Positions 25,552-34,786 of a DNA stretch of 64,000 bases are shown piece after piece; positions within the stretch are counted from its first letter, which is position 1, and the number at the start of each line of letters is the position of its first letter. The notes under the pieces are model-generated. The model worked only from the letters and a program-made list of their open reading frames with translations. It had not been told where the DNA came from and searched no databases. Source of the stretch: Rhodanobacteraceae bacterium (GTDB taxonomy: Bacteria; Pseudomonadota; Gammaproteobacteria; Xanthomonadales; Rhodanobacteraceae); the NCBI GenBank assembly GCA_004299555.1, contig SCQU01000021.1, forward strand, positions 62,001 through 126,000, written 5' to 3'. A program made the translations under genes and the position numbers.

Positions 25552-27804
25552 TCAACCGGTGGTTTCAATCCGGTCCACGTGCCGCAGGCCACGCGGCAGC
25601 AAGCCGCCCCGCTGCGCGCGGTTGCCGCCGTACTCGACCAGGTCCGCCCATTTCAGGATGAGCTTGCGCTGGCCGGCGTAGAGGGTGACCGCGCCCGAAT
25701 TTTCCGCGACCACGGCCACGCCGACCAGGCGCTCCCCGCCGGCTGCCAACCTGGCCTTGGGGATTTCGATCAGCTTGTTGCCGCGGCCGCGTTCAAGCTC
25801 CGGCAGGTCCGCCACCGAAAACATCAGGCAGTGGCCTTCGCTGGTCACGGCTATAACCCGGTCGCGCGCCGCGTCCTTGATGTACGCCGGTGCCAGCACG
25901 CGTGCGCCGGTATCAATGTTGACAACCTGCTTGCCGGCCTTCTTGTTGGCCAGCAGCCCGCCAAAGCGGGTCCGAAAGCCGTATCCCGCGTCGGTCGCGA
26001 GGATCAGTCGGGTGGCATCGTCGCCGATCGCGAGCGCATCGAAGCGCGCACCGGCCGGAGGTGCAAACCGGCTGGTCAGGGGTTCGCCGTTGCCGCGCGC
26101 CGAGGGCAACGTGTGCGCGGGCGTGGAATAGCTGCGGCCGGTGGAATCGAGGAACACGACGTGCTGCGAACTCTTGCCGCGCATGCTCGCGAGGTAGGCG
26201 TCGCCTTCGCGATAGGTCAGCGCCGCCGCGTCGACGTCGTGGCCCCTGGCGGCGCGCGCCCAGCCCATGGTGCTGAGGACCACGGTTACGGGCTCGGCGA
26301 TCACGAGTTCGCTCGCATCCAGCGCCTGCGCCGCGGCGTGCTCGACCAGCGGCGAGCGACGGGCGTCGCCGTATTTGTCGGCGTCGGCCCGGAGTTCCTG
26401 CTTGATGAGGGTCTTCAGGCGCGCCTTCGAATTCAAGGTCACGTCGATCTTCGCGCGTTCGGCTTCCAGCGCATCGCGTTCGGCGTTGAGCTTCATTTCC
26501 TCCAGTCGCGCCAGTTGGCGCAGCTTGGTTTCGAGGATGTAATCGGCCTGTTCCTCGCTGAGCCTGAAGCGCGCGATCAGCGCCGGTTTTGGCTCGTCCT
26601 CGTGGCGCACGATGCGGATGACTTCGTCCAGGTTGAGGAACGCGATCCGCAGGGCTTCCAGCAGGTGCAACCGGTGTTCGACCTTTTCCAGCCGCTGGCG
26701 CAGGCGCCGGGTGACAGTGTCGGTGCGGAAGCGCAGCCATTCCTCGAGGATTTGCCTGAGCGGCTTGACCTGCGGCCGGCCGTCCAGCCCGATCATGTTG
26801 AGATTGACGCGGAAACTCTTTTCAAGGTCCGTCGTCGCGAACAGGTGTTGCATCATCGCGTCCGTGTCGACCCGGTTTGAACGCGGGATCAGCACCAGCC
26901 GAATCGGATTGACGTGATCCGACTCGTCGCGAACGTCCTCCAGCATCGGCAGTTTCTTGGCCCGCATCTGCGCGGCGATCTGCTCGATGACCTTTGCCGG
27001 CGAAACCTGGTGCGGCAGCGCGGTCAGCACCACGTTGCCGCGCTCGAGCGTGTAGACGGCGCGGCAGCGCACCGAGCCATTGCCGGTCGCGTACAGCGCC
27101 ACGAGATCGCTGCGGGGCGTGATGATTTCCGCCGCGGTCGGAAAATCCGGGCCGAGGACGTGCTCGCACAGGTCCGCGACGCTCGCGCCGGGCTCGTCCA
27201 GCAGGTGGATGCACGCCGAGGCGATTTCACGCAGGTTGTGCGGTGGGATGTCGGTCGCCATGCCAACCGCGATGCCGGTGGAACCGTTCAGCAGGACGTT
27301 CGGCAGCCGCGCCGGCAGCCACGAGGGTTCCTTCAGCGTGCCGTCGAAGTTCGGCGACCATTCGACGGTGCCCATGCCGACTTCGCCCAGCAGCAGTTCG
27401 GCGATCGGGGTGAGGCGCGACTCGGTGTAGCGCATCGCGGCGAACGATTTCGGATCATCCGGCGAGCCGAAGTTGCCCTGGCCGTCGACCAGCGGGTAGC
27501 GATAACTGAATGGCTGCGCCATCAGCACCATCGCCTCATACACCGAACTGTCGCCGTGCGGATGGAATTTGCCGATCACGTCGCCGACCGTGCGCGCCGA
27601 CTTCTTGGGCTTGGCGGTGGCGGCCAGGCCGAGCTCGCTCATCGCGTAGACGATGCGGCGCTGCACCGGCTTGAGCCCGTCGCCCACGAATGGCAAGGCC
27701 CGATCGAGAATCACATACATCGAGTAGTCGAGGTAGGCGCGCTCGGCGTATTCGCGCAGCGGGATTTGTTCGAAGTTGCCTTGCAGTGTTTCCATGGGAT
27801 CCAT
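25552..27804 (-). CDS. parC: DNA topoisomerase IV subunit A
   Basis: ParC cuts and rejoins DNA, together with ParE, to unlink daughter chromosomes. The 750 residues carry the GyrA/ParC winged-helix region with [19 protein letters not shown], the catalytic tyrosine in MRYTESRL and [21 protein letters not shown]. The C-terminal half is a reduced beta-pinwheel without the GyrA box, as expected of ParC rather than GyrA. The quinolone-determining serine and glutamate (S and E of GDSSVYE) are wild type. Start is either 27804 or 27795; neither has a strong ribosome binding site. parE is not in the window. Confidence 0.94.
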   Translation of the reverse strand: MDPMETLQGNFEQIPLREYAERAYLDYSMYVILDRALPFVGDGLKPVQRRIVYAMSELGLAATAKPKKSARTVGDVIGKFHPHGDSSVYEAMVLMAQPFSYRYPLVDGQGNFGSPDDPKSFAAMRYTESRLTPIAELLLGEVGMGTVEWSPNFDGTLKEPSWLPARLPNVLLNGSTGIAVGMATDIPPHNLREIASACIHLLDEPGASVADLCEHVLGPDFPTAAEIITPRSDLVALYATGNGSVRCRAVYTLERGNVVLTALPHQVSPAKVIEQIAAQMRAKKLPMLEDVRDESDHVNPIRLVLIPRSNRVDTDAMMQHLFATTDLEKSFRVNLNMIGLDGRPQVKPLRQILEEWLRFRTDTVTRRLRQRLEKVEHRLHLLEALRIAFLNLDEVIRIVRHEDEPKPALIARFRLSEEQADYILETKLRQLARLEEMKLNAERDALEAERAKIDVTLNSKARLKTLIKQELRADADKYGDARRSPLVEHAAAQALDASELVIAEPVTVVLSTMGWARAARGHDVDAAALTYREGDAYLASMRGKSSQHVVFLDSTGRSYSTPAHTLPSARGNGEPLTSRFAPPAGARFDALAIGDDATRLILATDAGYGFRTRFGGLLANKKAGKQVVNIDTGARVLAPAYIKDAARDRVIAVTSEGHCLMFSVADLPELERGRGNKLIEIPKARLAAGGERLVGVAVVAENSGAVTLYAGQRKLILKWADLVEYGGNRAQRGGLLPRGLRHVDRIETTG

Positions 27805-27985
27805 TCGGGTTGCGACCGCCACGCTGGGCGAAGCGCCCATTGTCGCGGCGTGCGCGGATCCATGCACGCGCGCGGGCGTCAGCGCCCGGCGTGAGCCGGC
27901 CTGCGGCGGGTTTCCCGGATATCCCGGCAGACGCGGCGCGGGTCATGCCACCCGCGCGACTGGAATGTCGCCGCGCCGGCGGGGC

Positions 27986-29170
27986 TCAGCGCGGTACGCG
28001 GTAGCCGCCGGGCACGCCGTGCGGCGACAGGGTGAGCTGCCACAACTGGCTTTGGCGCGTGCGGAAGGTGGCTGCCGAACCGCAAAGGTAGTACCGCCAC
28101 ATGCGGCGGAAGCGCTCGTTGTAACGCGAGTCGGCTGCGGCCAACTCCGGCCATGCGGCATCGAAATTGGCAAGCCACGCCATCAGGGTCTTGTCGTAGT
28201 CGGCGCCGAAGTTGTGCCAGTCCTCGACCACGAACAGGCCTTCCAGCGCGGGCGTGACCTGCGAAGCGGCGGGAATCATCGAGTTCGGGAAAATATATTT
28301 CTCGATCCATGGATCGGGCCGGCTGGGCTTGCCGTTGGTGCCGATGCAATGCAGTAGTGACAGCCCGTCGTCCTTCACGCAGCGCCGGCAGACCTCGAAA
28401 TAGGTGCGGTAGTTCTTCCAGCCGACGTGCTCGAACATGCCGATCGAGTACACCGCATCGAATGGTTCGTCGAGCTCACGGTAATCCTGCAGGCGGATTT
28501 CAATCGGCAGGCCCCGGCACAGGTCACGCGCAAAGGCGGCCTGTTGGGCCGACACCGTCACGCCGACGCCGGTCACGCCGTACTTTTCAGCCGCATACTT
28601 CAGGGTTTCACCCCAGCCGCAACCGATGTCGAGGATTTTCATCCCCGGTTGCAGCCTGAGCTTGCGGCACACGAGGTCAAGCTTGGCTTCCTCGGCAGCG
28701 TCGAGGCCGGCGGCGTCCTTCCAGTAGCCGCAGGAATACACCAGCCGCCGGCCCAGCATCTTCGCGAACAGATCGTTGCCGATGTCGTAGTGGGCCTTGC
28801 CGATCCTGAAGGCCTTGCGGCCGCGCTGCAGGTTGATGAAGCGCGCGCGCAGGTGCGCGCGGAGCGCGGCAAAATCGTGCAGTTGCTCGTCGAGATGCGC
28901 GCCGAGGACCTGGTAAAAAAACTGGTCAAGCGCGGGGGTGTCCCACCAGCCGTCCATGTATGCCTCGCCGAGGCCCAGCGAGCCGTGGGCAAAGGTGCGG
29001 GCAAACACGCGCTCGTCGTTGACCTTGAGATCCCACGCGCGGTCGCCGTCGATGCGGACGCCGGCGTGCGCCAGCAGCGTTTGCGCCTTTTCGCGCAGGG
29101 CTTGATCGTGGTGCGACACCGGACGCGATTGCGCGACGTCGTGCGCGGAGGGGGTCGAAAGGTCGTTCAT
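27986..29170 (-). CDS. cfa: Cyclopropane-fatty-acyl-phospholipid synthase
   Basis: Cfa uses S-adenosylmethionine to add a methylene bridge to unsaturated acyl chains of membrane phospholipids, a known acid and stress response. The 394-residue protein has the N-terminal lipid-binding domain (LGEAYMDGWWD) and then the methyltransferase with KAHYDIGNDLFAKML, the SAM loop KILDIGCGWGE and the family block HYDIGN...YSCGYW. GAGG lies 9 bases before the ATG, whose first bases overlap the stop of the MFS gene (ATGA). It is the last gene of the crcB operon, an unusual place for cfa. Confidence 0.95.
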   Translation of the reverse strand: MNDLSTPSAHDVAQSRPVSHHDQALREKAQTLLAHAGVRIDGDRAWDLKVNDERVFARTFAHGSLGLGEAYMDGWWDTPALDQFFYQVLGAHLDEQLHDFAALRAHLRARFINLQRGRKAFRIGKAHYDIGNDLFAKMLGRRLVYSCGYWKDAAGLDAAEEAKLDLVCRKLRLQPGMKILDIGCGWGETLKYAAEKYGVTGVGVTVSAQQAAFARDLCRGLPIEIRLQDYRELDEPFDAVYSIGMFEHVGWKNYRTYFEVCRRCVKDDGLSLLHCIGTNGKPSRPDPWIEKYIFPNSMIPAASQVTPALEGLFVVEDWHNFGADYDKTLMAWLANFDAAWPELAAADSRYNERFRRMWRYYLCGSAATFRTRQSQLWQLTLSPHGVPGGYRVPR

Positions 29171-30363
29171 TTCGCGGTCCTCGTTGGCTTGCGTAAACTC
29201 CACAGCAACGGGCACGCCGCAACCTGCAGGACAACCGCCGCGATTACCGTGTAGAGCGGGTTCACATCGTACAACACGCCAAGCAGGATGCTGCCCAGGC
29301 ACCACGCGGTGCCATAGATGGCGTTGAAGATGCCCATCACCGTGGCGCGCCGCTCTGGCGGGATGCGGGTGGCAACCGCTGCGCGGAAGAGCGAATCGTG
29401 CGCACCGAAACCGACGCCCCACAGCACCATCCCGGCCAGCGCCGCCCATGCGCCGCCCAGGAACACCAGCGGTGCGTACAGCGCCGGCACCAGCGTCGCC
29501 CAGAGCAATACCGACAAGCCGCGCCGGTCGAACAATTTGCCAAGGACCAGCGCGGTCAGTCCGCCGGCAAGACTCGCGAGTGCGTACAGGGTGGGTACCA
29601 CGCTGGTGGCGACAACGTGACCGCGTGCCAGGTGGAACGCGATCAGGGCAAAGTCCGAATATCCGGCGGCGACGAAGGCCGTGGCCACGAGGAAGATTTT
29701 CAGCTCGCGCAGCGCACGCGCGTCGCTGGTGCTTGGGAGTGGGTGGGGGTCGAGCGCCTGCGGCTGCGGGAACCGGCTGCGCGCGATGGCGAGGGTCGCG
29801 AGCGCTCCCAGCGCCGGCAACAACAACCAGCCGAAGGCTTCGCGGTAACCGCCGTGCAAAAACAGGATCAGCGCGGCGACCAGCGGGCCGAGCACCGCGC
29901 CGGTCGAGTCGAGCGCCTCGTGCAGGCCGAACGCCCAGCCCGCGCCGCCCATGTCCCTGGCCGCACTGGAAAGCATGGCGTCGCGCGCGGGCGTGCGCAG
30001 CGCCTTGCCGCTGCGCTCCAGGATCACCAGTCCCGCGGCGACCGGCCAGTTGCCGGCCAGCGCCAGCGCCGGTACCGCGAGCAGGTTGATCGCGTAACCG
30101 GCGATGGTGATCGTCCAGTAACGCTTGGTCTTGTCGGCCAGCGCGCCGGTGAACAGACGCAGGACGTAGCCGAACAGCTCGCCGCCGCCGGCGACCAGGC
30201 CGATGATGGCACCGGTCGCGCCGAGGGTGCCAAGGTAGGGTCCCCAGATCGAACGCGAGCCTTCGTAGGTCATGTCGGCGAACAGGCTGACGATGCCGAG
30301 CAGGACCACGAAGACGAGTGCGCGTTTGTGCGCCGCCGCGGGTCCGGGCGCCGCGCCGGTCAC
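29167..30363 (-). CDS. Major facilitator superfamily transporter
   Basis: The 398 residues form about twelve membrane helices. Family features include the cytoplasmic loop after helix 2 (RLFTGALADKTKRYW) and its second-half echo (LVLGKLFDRRGLS). An early motif FADMTYEGSRSIWGPYL and RSGKALRTPARDAML place it in an uncharacterised MFS group seen in many proteobacteria. The substrate is unknown. It overlaps DUF190 upstream and cfa downstream by four bases each, so translation is coupled within the fluoride-riboswitch operon. A role in fluoride or acid stress is inferred from that context only. Confidence 0.88.
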   Translation of the reverse strand: MTGAAPGPAAAHKRALVFVVLLGIVSLFADMTYEGSRSIWGPYLGTLGATGAIIGLVAGGGELFGYVLRLFTGALADKTKRYWTITIAGYAINLLAVPALALAGNWPVAAGLVILERSGKALRTPARDAMLSSAARDMGGAGWAFGLHEALDSTGAVLGPLVAALILFLHGGYREAFGWLLLPALGALATLAIARSRFPQPQALDPHPLPSTSDARALRELKIFLVATAFVAAGYSDFALIAFHLARGHVVATSVVPTLYALASLAGGLTALVLGKLFDRRGLSVLLWATLVPALYAPLVFLGGAWAALAGMVLWGVGFGAHDSLFRAAVATRIPPERRATVMGIFNAIYGTAWCLGSILLGVLYDVNPLYTVIAAVVLQVAACPLLWSLRKPTRTAK

Positions 30364-30704
30364 GGCGCGCCGCCATCCAGCGTGCCAAATTCCGCCGGCA
30401 GCGTCGCGTAGAAGATTTCCAGGTGTTCCGCGCGTACACGTGCCAGCATTTTGTCGGCCGCTTCGCGTGTCACCACGAAGTCTACCCGTACCGCCTCCTG
30501 CCCCGCGAGTTCGAGGAAGCGCGTTTCGTGGGTGACGCCGTGGCGGCCAAACCCCGCGATCGAGCGAAAGGCGGTACCGCCGGACAGCCCCAGTTTCCTC
30601 GCTTCGGCGAGCAGCCAGTCATACAGCAGCACACCCGCGTAACGGCGGTTTTCGTGGACAAAGAAGCGCAGGTAGACGCCTTGGGTGGGGGCGGGGTCAT
30701 TCAT
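30360..30704 (-). CDS. DUF190 family protein
   Basis: The 114-residue product has the DUF190 (PF02641) pattern: YLRFFVHENRRYAGVLLYDWLL, AFRSIAGFGRHGVTHETRFLELAGQEAVRVDFV and a final helix. The fold is PII-like. The family is often found beside crcB, and here the ATG overlaps the crcB stop (ATGA) with an excellent CAGGAG 7 bases upstream. It may sense or regulate fluoride export, but no biochemical role is established. Confidence 0.88.
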   Translation of the reverse strand: MNDPAPTQGVYLRFFVHENRRYAGVLLYDWLLAEARKLGLSGGTAFRSIAGFGRHGVTHETRFLELAGQEAVRVDFVVTREAADKMLARVRAEHLEIFYATLPAEFGTLDGGAP

Positions 30705-31093
30705 GCGAGACTCCTGAGCAGCGCTTGCATCAACGCAAAACCGATCAGCGTCATGCCCAGCGTGCCAATGAGGTGGGCACCGATGATGGTTGCGGTCCAA
30801 CCGTACTGGCCACGCAGCAGCAGGGTGATCGTCTCACCCGAGAAAGTCGAGAACGTGGTGAGTCCGCCCAGACACCCGGTGGTGACGAACACGCGGGTGG
30901 CGGGCGACAGCGACTGGAACTGGGCGAACGCGCCAAGGATCAGCCCCATCAACAACCCACCCAGCAGGTTGGCGGCCAGGGTGCCCAGGGGCACGGTCGG
31001 GAATACCGGATTGAACCACGTGCCAAACAGGTACCGCAGGCACGCACCGATGAATGCGCCGCTGCCGGCGGCGAGCAATGGATAGATTGGCAT
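30701..31093 (-). CDS. crcB: Fluoride channel CrcB/Fluc
   Basis: CrcB forms dual-topology dimers that let fluoride leave the cytoplasm. The 130 residues have four membrane helices, the GAFIGACLRYLFG opening, the conserved TLAANLLGG and the TTGCLGGLTTFSTFSGE signature with the sodium-site glycines and phenylalanine box. The ATG at 31093 gives the normal family length. The open frame continues upstream only because it runs through the riboswitch. It is the first gene of a four-gene overlapping operon. Confidence 0.96.
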   Translation of the reverse strand: MPIYPLLAAGSGAFIGACLRYLFGTWFNPVFPTVPLGTLAANLLGGLLMGLILGAFAQFQSLSPATRVFVTTGCLGGLTTFSTFSGETITLLLRGQYGWTATIIGAHLIGTLGMTLIGFALMQALLRSLA

Positions 31094-31183
31094 GTTTGCA
31101 ACGGCTCCCGTGCGGGTAGTCGGGAACCGGGCGCGCTGGCTGCTCGTCAAGCGGCGCTGCCAACACTCCGGAGTCCCGGTCGT

Positions 31184-31240
31184 GTAGGCATCATCAGCCG
31201 GACGGGCCGGCGGTTCGGGGAGGCATGCCATCTCCCGTCA
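31184..31240 (-). promoter_or_regulatory. Fluoride riboswitch (crcB motif) aptamer
   Basis: Read on the minus strand, the leader contains GGGAGATGGCATGCCTCCC, then GAACCGCC, a GC stem and GGCTGATGATGCCTAC. These are the conserved blocks of the crcB RNA motif: a GGGAG/CTCCC stem, the GATGGCAT/ATGCC pairing and the GGCTGATG loop. It sits 90 bases upstream of the crcB start, exactly where this riboswitch is expected. The expression platform between 31183 and 31094 contains the dyad ACTCC-GGAGT but I cannot say whether control is at termination or translation. Confidence 0.92.
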
Positions 31241-31250
31241 ATGGGTGCGT

Positions 31251-31281
31251 ATGGTAGCCGAAGCCGCCGCCGCCGCGTCAA
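31251..31281 (-). promoter_or_regulatory. Candidate promoter of the crcB operon
   Basis: On the minus strand TTGACG (31281-31276) and TACCAT (31256-31251) lie 19 bases apart, and transcription would start just before the aptamer. The -35 box overlaps the TGA stop of the upstream HExxH gene. The spacer is two bases longer than ideal, so this is a prediction. Confidence 0.45.
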
Positions 31282-32198
31282 GCTGAAGGTGGCAACAGTC
31301 CGCGCATCTGCAGGAACGCGCGGGCGTCCTCGGCATCGCGTTCGAACCACGCGCGCGCGGACCCCAGCCTAAACGAGTACCCCCACGCGTCCATGTCGGC
31401 AAATGCGCGCGCACGGCCAAAATCCGGCAAATCGTCGGCCAGCAGGATCTGCAGGTAGCAGGTGGCGTCCTCTTCCTCGAGCGAATCGCTGGCGTCGGTA
31501 TGGATGGCGGCGCGCCGGGCAGGATCGGCCACCAGGAGGTGGCAGGCTTCGTGCAGCAGTGAATGCAGCGGCGTGTCGGGCCGCGCAAAGACACGTGTTG
31601 CGATCACGCCGGCTTCCGGCTCGCCCCAGTAGCTGCCGGGGATCAACGCACCATCAGCGACCTGCACGAGTTCGAGCCCGTGCCGTGCAAGCAGGGCGGT
31701 AGGCAGTGCGAAACCGATGTCGATGATGCGCAAGACATCCCCCCGATGCTGCGCATCGACCCCCTTCGTATCGAAGGGGGTAAAGCCAGGCTTGTTTTTC
31801 CCCTTCGTATCGAAGGGGGTAAAGCCAGGCTTGTCTTTCCCTTTCATATCGAAGGGGGTGAAGCCGGGCTTGTCTTTCCCCTTCATATCGAAGGGGGTGA
31901 AGCCGGGCTTGTCTTTCCCCGTCATAACGAAGGGGGTGAAGCCGGGCTTGTCTTTCCCCTTCATATCGAAGGGGGTGAAGCCGGGCTTGTCTTTCCCCGT
32001 CATATCGAAGGGGATGAAGCCGGGCTTGTCTTTCCTCTTCATATCGAAGGGGGTGAAGCCGGGCTTGTCTTTCCCCTTCGTATCGAAGGAGGTGAAGCCA
32101 GGCTTGTCGCCCCGCGCCGTCTCGAAGGCCGCCGAATCAGGCTTGTCTTCCCCCTTCGCGGGCGAAGGGGGACTGAGGGGGATGGTCGTCGGGTCCAT
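31278..32198 (-). CDS. HExxH putative zinc-binding protein with repeat-derived N-terminus
   Basis: The 306-residue frame has two unlike halves. Residues about 1-150 are 13-residue repeats of the type KGKDKPGFTPFDM, encoded by the 39-bp tandem array. Residues about 155-306 form a compact domain opening VLRIIDIGFALPTALLARHG, with the metal-type motif HEACH in LHSLLHEACHLLVADPARR and an acidic EEEDATCYLQILL that could give the third ligand. I do not recognise a named family; a zincin-like peptidase fold is likely. It starts 26 bases after minE on the same strand. The true start may lie after the array, for example a TTG at the VLRII junction, in which case the repeats are leader DNA. Confidence 0.6.
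   Translation of the reverse strand: MDPTTIPLSPPSPAKGEDKPDSAAFETARGDKPGFTSFDTKGKDKPGFTPFDMKRKDKPGFIPFDMTGKDKPGFTPFDMKGKDKPGFTPFVMTGKDKPGFTPFDMKGKDKPGFTPFDMKGKDKPGFTPFDTKGKNKPGFTPFDTKGVDAQHRGDVLRIIDIGFALPTALLARHGLELVQVADGALIPGSYWGEPEAGVIATRVFARPDTPLHSLLHEACHLLVADPARRAAIHTDASDSLEEEDATCYLQILLADDLPDFGRARAFADMDAWGYSFRLGSARAWFERDAEDARAFLQMRGLLPPSA
31761..32150 (-). repeat. 39-bp tandem array with two dyads per unit
   Basis: Nine well-kept units run from 31761 to 32111, with a tenth degenerate unit to 32150 and a partial one beyond. Each unit holds a near-perfect dyad CCCCTTC...GAAGGGG and the dyad AAGCC-G-GGCTT, so the array can fold into a row of hairpins. All three plus-strand frames and the minus frame stay open, because 39 is a multiple of three and the unit lacks stops in those frames. 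Units differ mostly by single bases. Confidence 0.95.
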
Positions 32199-32224
32199 GG
32201 ACGCGCCGGTTTGCAACGTGAAGG

Positions 32225-32500
32225 TCAGCCGGAAGTACCGGTCGCCGGCTTGGCTTCGGGCAGTGCGACCGACAGCTCCAGTACCTCGCCGTCGCTGCCG
32301 CGTTCAAGGTTGACCTGGATGGCGTCGGGATCAACGCTCACGTATTTCCGGATCACTTCCAGCAGTTCGTTGCGCAGCAACGGCAGGTAGTCGGGGCCGC
32401 CGCGGTTGGCGCGCTCCTGCGCCACGATGATGCGCAGGCGCTCACGCGCCACATTGGCGGTGTTTTTCGGGCGCGGCCGCAAAAAATCGAGCAGGCTCAT
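32225..32500 (-). CDS. minE: Cell division topological specificity factor MinE
   Basis: MinE drives the pole-to-pole oscillation of MinCD by stimulating MinD ATPase. The 91 residues show the N-terminal membrane-targeting helix ([12 protein letters not shown]), the MinD-contact region [15 protein letters not shown] and the dimer domain [21 protein letters not shown] ribosome binding site lies 5 bases before the ATG. It follows minD by 11 bases. Confidence 0.96.
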   Translation of the reverse strand: MSLLDFLRPRPKNTANVARERLRIIVAQERANRGGPDYLPLLRNELLEVIRKYVSVDPDAIQVNLERGSDGEVLELSVALPEAKPATGTSG

Positions 32501-32511
32501 CGGCGTCCTCC

Positions 32512-33324
32512 TCAGGTTCCGAACATGCGTTTGAAGAAGCCCTTTTTCGGGGCGTCGATGAACCGCATGGGCACGTCCTCGCCGAGCAGGCGCGCGACGG
32601 CGTCGGTGTAGGCCTGGCCCGCGATGGACGTGGCATCGTGGATGACCGGCACGCCCGAGTTGGATGCGGCCAGCACCTGCTCGGACTCGGGAATCACGCC
32701 AAGCACCGGGATGCCGAGAATTTCCTCGACGTCGCCGACGCTCATCATTTCCCCGGCCTCTACCCGCACCGGGTTGTAGCGGGTGAGCAAAAGGTGCTGC
32801 GCACCCGCGCCCTCGCCGCGCTCGGCGCGCCGGGTCTTGGACGCCAAAAGGCCGAGGATGCGGTCCGAATCGCGCACGCTCGAGACCTCCGGGTTGACCA
32901 CCACCACCGCGCGATCGGCAAAATACATCGCCAGGTGCGCGCCTTTTTCGATGCCGGCCGGCGAGTCGCACACGATGTACTCGAAACCGTCCTGCTGCAG
33001 GCCGTCCAGCACGCGGCCGACGCCTTCCTGCGTCAAGGCTTCCTTGTCGCGCGTCTGCGATGCGGCCAGCACGAACAGGTTGTCGTGACGCTTGTCGCGG
33101 ATCAGGGCCTGCTTCAGCGTGGCCTCGTTCTGGATGACGTTCACGAAGTCATACACCACGCGGCGTTCGCAGCCCATGATGAGGTCCAGGTTGCGCAGGC
33201 CGACGTCGAAGTCGATGACGGCCGTCTTGTGGCCGCGCAGGGCCAGGCCGACGCTGAGCGAGGCCGAGGTCGTGGTCTTGCCGACGCCGCCCTTGCCGGA
33301 AGTAATGACGATGGTTTCAGTCAA
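32512..33324 (-). CDS. minD: Septum site-determining ATPase MinD
   Basis: MinD is a membrane-cycling ATPase that carries MinC. The 270 residues show the deviant Walker A motif GKGGVGKT at 10-17, [14 protein letters not shown] at 38-51, the Walker B-like CDSPAGIE and the amphipathic membrane-targeting helix at the end ([10 protein letters not shown]). The gene lies between minC and minE. Confidence 0.97.
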   Translation of the reverse strand: MTETIVITSGKGGVGKTTTSASLSVGLALRGHKTAVIDFDVGLRNLDLIMGCERRVVYDFVNVIQNEATLKQALIRDKRHDNLFVLAASQTRDKEALTQEGVGRVLDGLQQDGFEYIVCDSPAGIEKGAHLAMYFADRAVVVVNPEVSSVRDSDRILGLLASKTRRAERGEGAGAQHLLLTRYNPVRVEAGEMMSVGDVEEILGIPVLGVIPESEQVLAASNSGVPVIHDATSIAGQAYTDAVARLLGEDVPMRFIDAPKKGFFKRMFGT

Positions 33325-33407
33325 GGAATGAACTCCGTTGGTACTGGGTCGAGAGGAAGGGGATGGGCCTGGCGCCGATTATTCCGGACGCGTCTGAATG
33401 CGCGGTG

Positions 33408-34175
33408 TCAAAGCGGGTCGATCTGCAATTTATCGTGTTCCAGCCAGATCTGTACCGCGCGGCCGGCGAAACTGGATGGCAGTTCCTCGAACACGCGGTA
33501 GTGGCCGGCGATCGACACGATTTCCGCGCGAAACTCACTGCAAAAGATGCGCGCTGCCTTGTCGCCCGCGGTGCCCGCGAACGCGCGGCCGCGCAGGGCC
33601 CCGTAGATGTGGATGTTGCCGTCGGCCAGTACTTCTGCGCCATTGGCCACGGCGCCGACCACGATGAGGTCGCAGCCCTGTGCGTAAACCTGCTGACCCG
33701 TGCGCACGGGATGCGGGTGTTGCAGCGCGGTGACCGGTTCGCCGGCGGCCGATGGCGTTGGCGCCGCGGCGGTGGCCGTGTGCGTCGCGTGTTCGGCCGC
33801 GGGCTGGGCGCTGGCCGCGCGTTCGTAGGCTGCGCGGAACTTGGCGATCAGCGGCAGTTCCAGCTGATGCGCCAGCGCATCGGTGGCCTCGTCGCCGTAG
33901 GCAAGGCCAACCGGCAGCATGCCGGCGTCGCGGATGGCCTGCAGCAGCGCGCGTGCGCCTGCGGCGTCGGGCTGCGGCGACAGGAAGGACAGGTCGACCA
34001 CTACCGGCGCGCGCTCGAACAGGGCGGGGGCCTCGCGGACGCGCAGCTCGATCGCGGCCCGCAACGTCGCGGGATCGGCATTGCGCACGCGTACGTTGGC
34101 GATGCCGACCTGGCCGAACCGGACGTCGGCGGCTTCGAGGGCTTCGGCAGCGGTACCGCTGGTGCGTGCGTTCAC
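33408..34175 (-). CDS. minC: Septum site-determining protein MinC
   Basis: MinC blocks FtsZ assembly away from mid-cell. The 255-residue protein has the N-terminal FtsZ-inhibiting domain, an Ala/Thr/Pro-rich linker (about 120-145) and the C-terminal beta-helix domain with VYAQGCDLIVVGAVANGAEV and DGNIHIYGALRGRAFAG. I use the GTG at 34175 because it overlaps the stop of the GNAT gene by four bases (GTGA) and matches the family start; the longer frame simply continues into that gene. Fluctuating dosage with minD is unlikely since all are in one operon. Confidence 0.94.
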   Translation of the reverse strand: MNARTSGTAAEALEAADVRFGQVGIANVRVRNADPATLRAAIELRVREAPALFERAPVVVDLSFLSPQPDAAGARALLQAIRDAGMLPVGLAYGDEATDALAHQLELPLIAKFRAAYERAASAQPAAEHATHTATAAAPTPSAAGEPVTALQHPHPVRTGQQVYAQGCDLIVVGAVANGAEVLADGNIHIYGALRGRAFAGTAGDKAARIFCSEFRAEIVSIAGHYRVFEELPSSFAGRAVQIWLEHDKLQIDPL

Positions 34176-34786
34176 GCTTGGCCCGCCGCACGCAGGGGCG
34201 TGGTTTCGGTTGGCAGGCAGCGCTGCGCCAGCCAGGGTTTGTCCGGCAGGCCGTCGGCATAGGTATCGCGCACGAACGAATAGCATTCCAGGCTTTTCAG
34301 GAGCAGGCTGACCCGGCGCCCGGATTCCGGCATCACCTGCTGCCCGACTTCATGGAACCCAAAGACGCCATGGAACAACACCGCGACGTCGTCACGCGGT
34401 TCCAGGAACACCTCGCAGGCGAGGTTCGGGGAACGCACCTCCGCGTAACTTTGCACGTCCGCGTAAAACGTGCGCCCGAGCCCGTGACCGCGGTGCAGGT
34501 CGCCAATCACCACGCGGTCGATGTAGACAAAACGGTCGCAGTGCGCGCGGAACCATTGGAAATTGGAACTGTTGTACGGCGTTGAATGCCGCAAGGCGAT
34601 CAGGAACCCGGCCACGTTGCCGTCCAGCTCGGCGACCCGGAAATAGTCCGCGTGCCGGTAGAAGCGTTGCAGTTGCGTTGCATCCATCGGCAGGATGGAA
34701 GTTCCCGCGGTGTTGTTCAGCGCCATTACGGCGGCAAGATCGTCCGCACGTACGTCGCGAAGGTGCAGGTTTGGCGTCAGCGTCAT
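34172..34786 (-). CDS. GNAT family N-acetyltransferase upstream of minC
   Basis: The 204-residue protein has the GNAT core: an N-terminal LHLRDVRADDLAAVMALNN, the beta-4 strand YIDRVVIGDLHRGHGLGRTFY with the acetyl-CoA pyrophosphate loop HRGHGLG, and FLEPRDDVAVLFHGVFGFHEVG. Its substrate is unknown. It is the first gene of the minCDE operon, and its TGA overlaps the minC GTG. The ATG at 34786 gives the normal domain start. Divergent from the kinase gene. Confidence 0.87.
   Translation of the reverse strand: MTLTPNLHLRDVRADDLAAVMALNNTAGTSILPMDATQLQRFYRHADYFRVAELDGNVAGFLIALRHSTPYNSSNFQWFRAHCDRFVYIDRVVIGDLHRGHGLGRTFYADVQSYAEVRSPNLACEVFLEPRDDVAVLFHGVFGFHEVGQQVMPESGRRVSLLLKSLECYSFVRDTYADGLPDKPWLAQRCLPTETTPLRAAGQA

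Noticed and set aside
21246-25661. Two long plus-strand frames opposite the penicillin acylase, lipoate ligase and parC genes
   Set aside because: No motifs, and all three minus-strand genes are well supported.
29171-30439. 423-codon N-terminal extension of cfa
   Set aside because: It runs through the MFS gene in another frame; the ATG at 29170 has a good ribosome binding site and the normal family start.
31094-31231. 46-codon N-terminal extension of crcB
   Set aside because: The sequence is the fluoride riboswitch leader; CrcB proteins start at the later ATG.
31761-32150. Possible CRISPR array
   Set aside because: The 39-bp units are contiguous with no unique spacers and no cas genes; it is a tandem repeat.
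31717-32313. Plus-strand frame through the 39-bp array
   Set aside because: Open only because the unit length is a multiple of three; it has no domain outside the repeats, while the minus frame continues into the HEACH domain.
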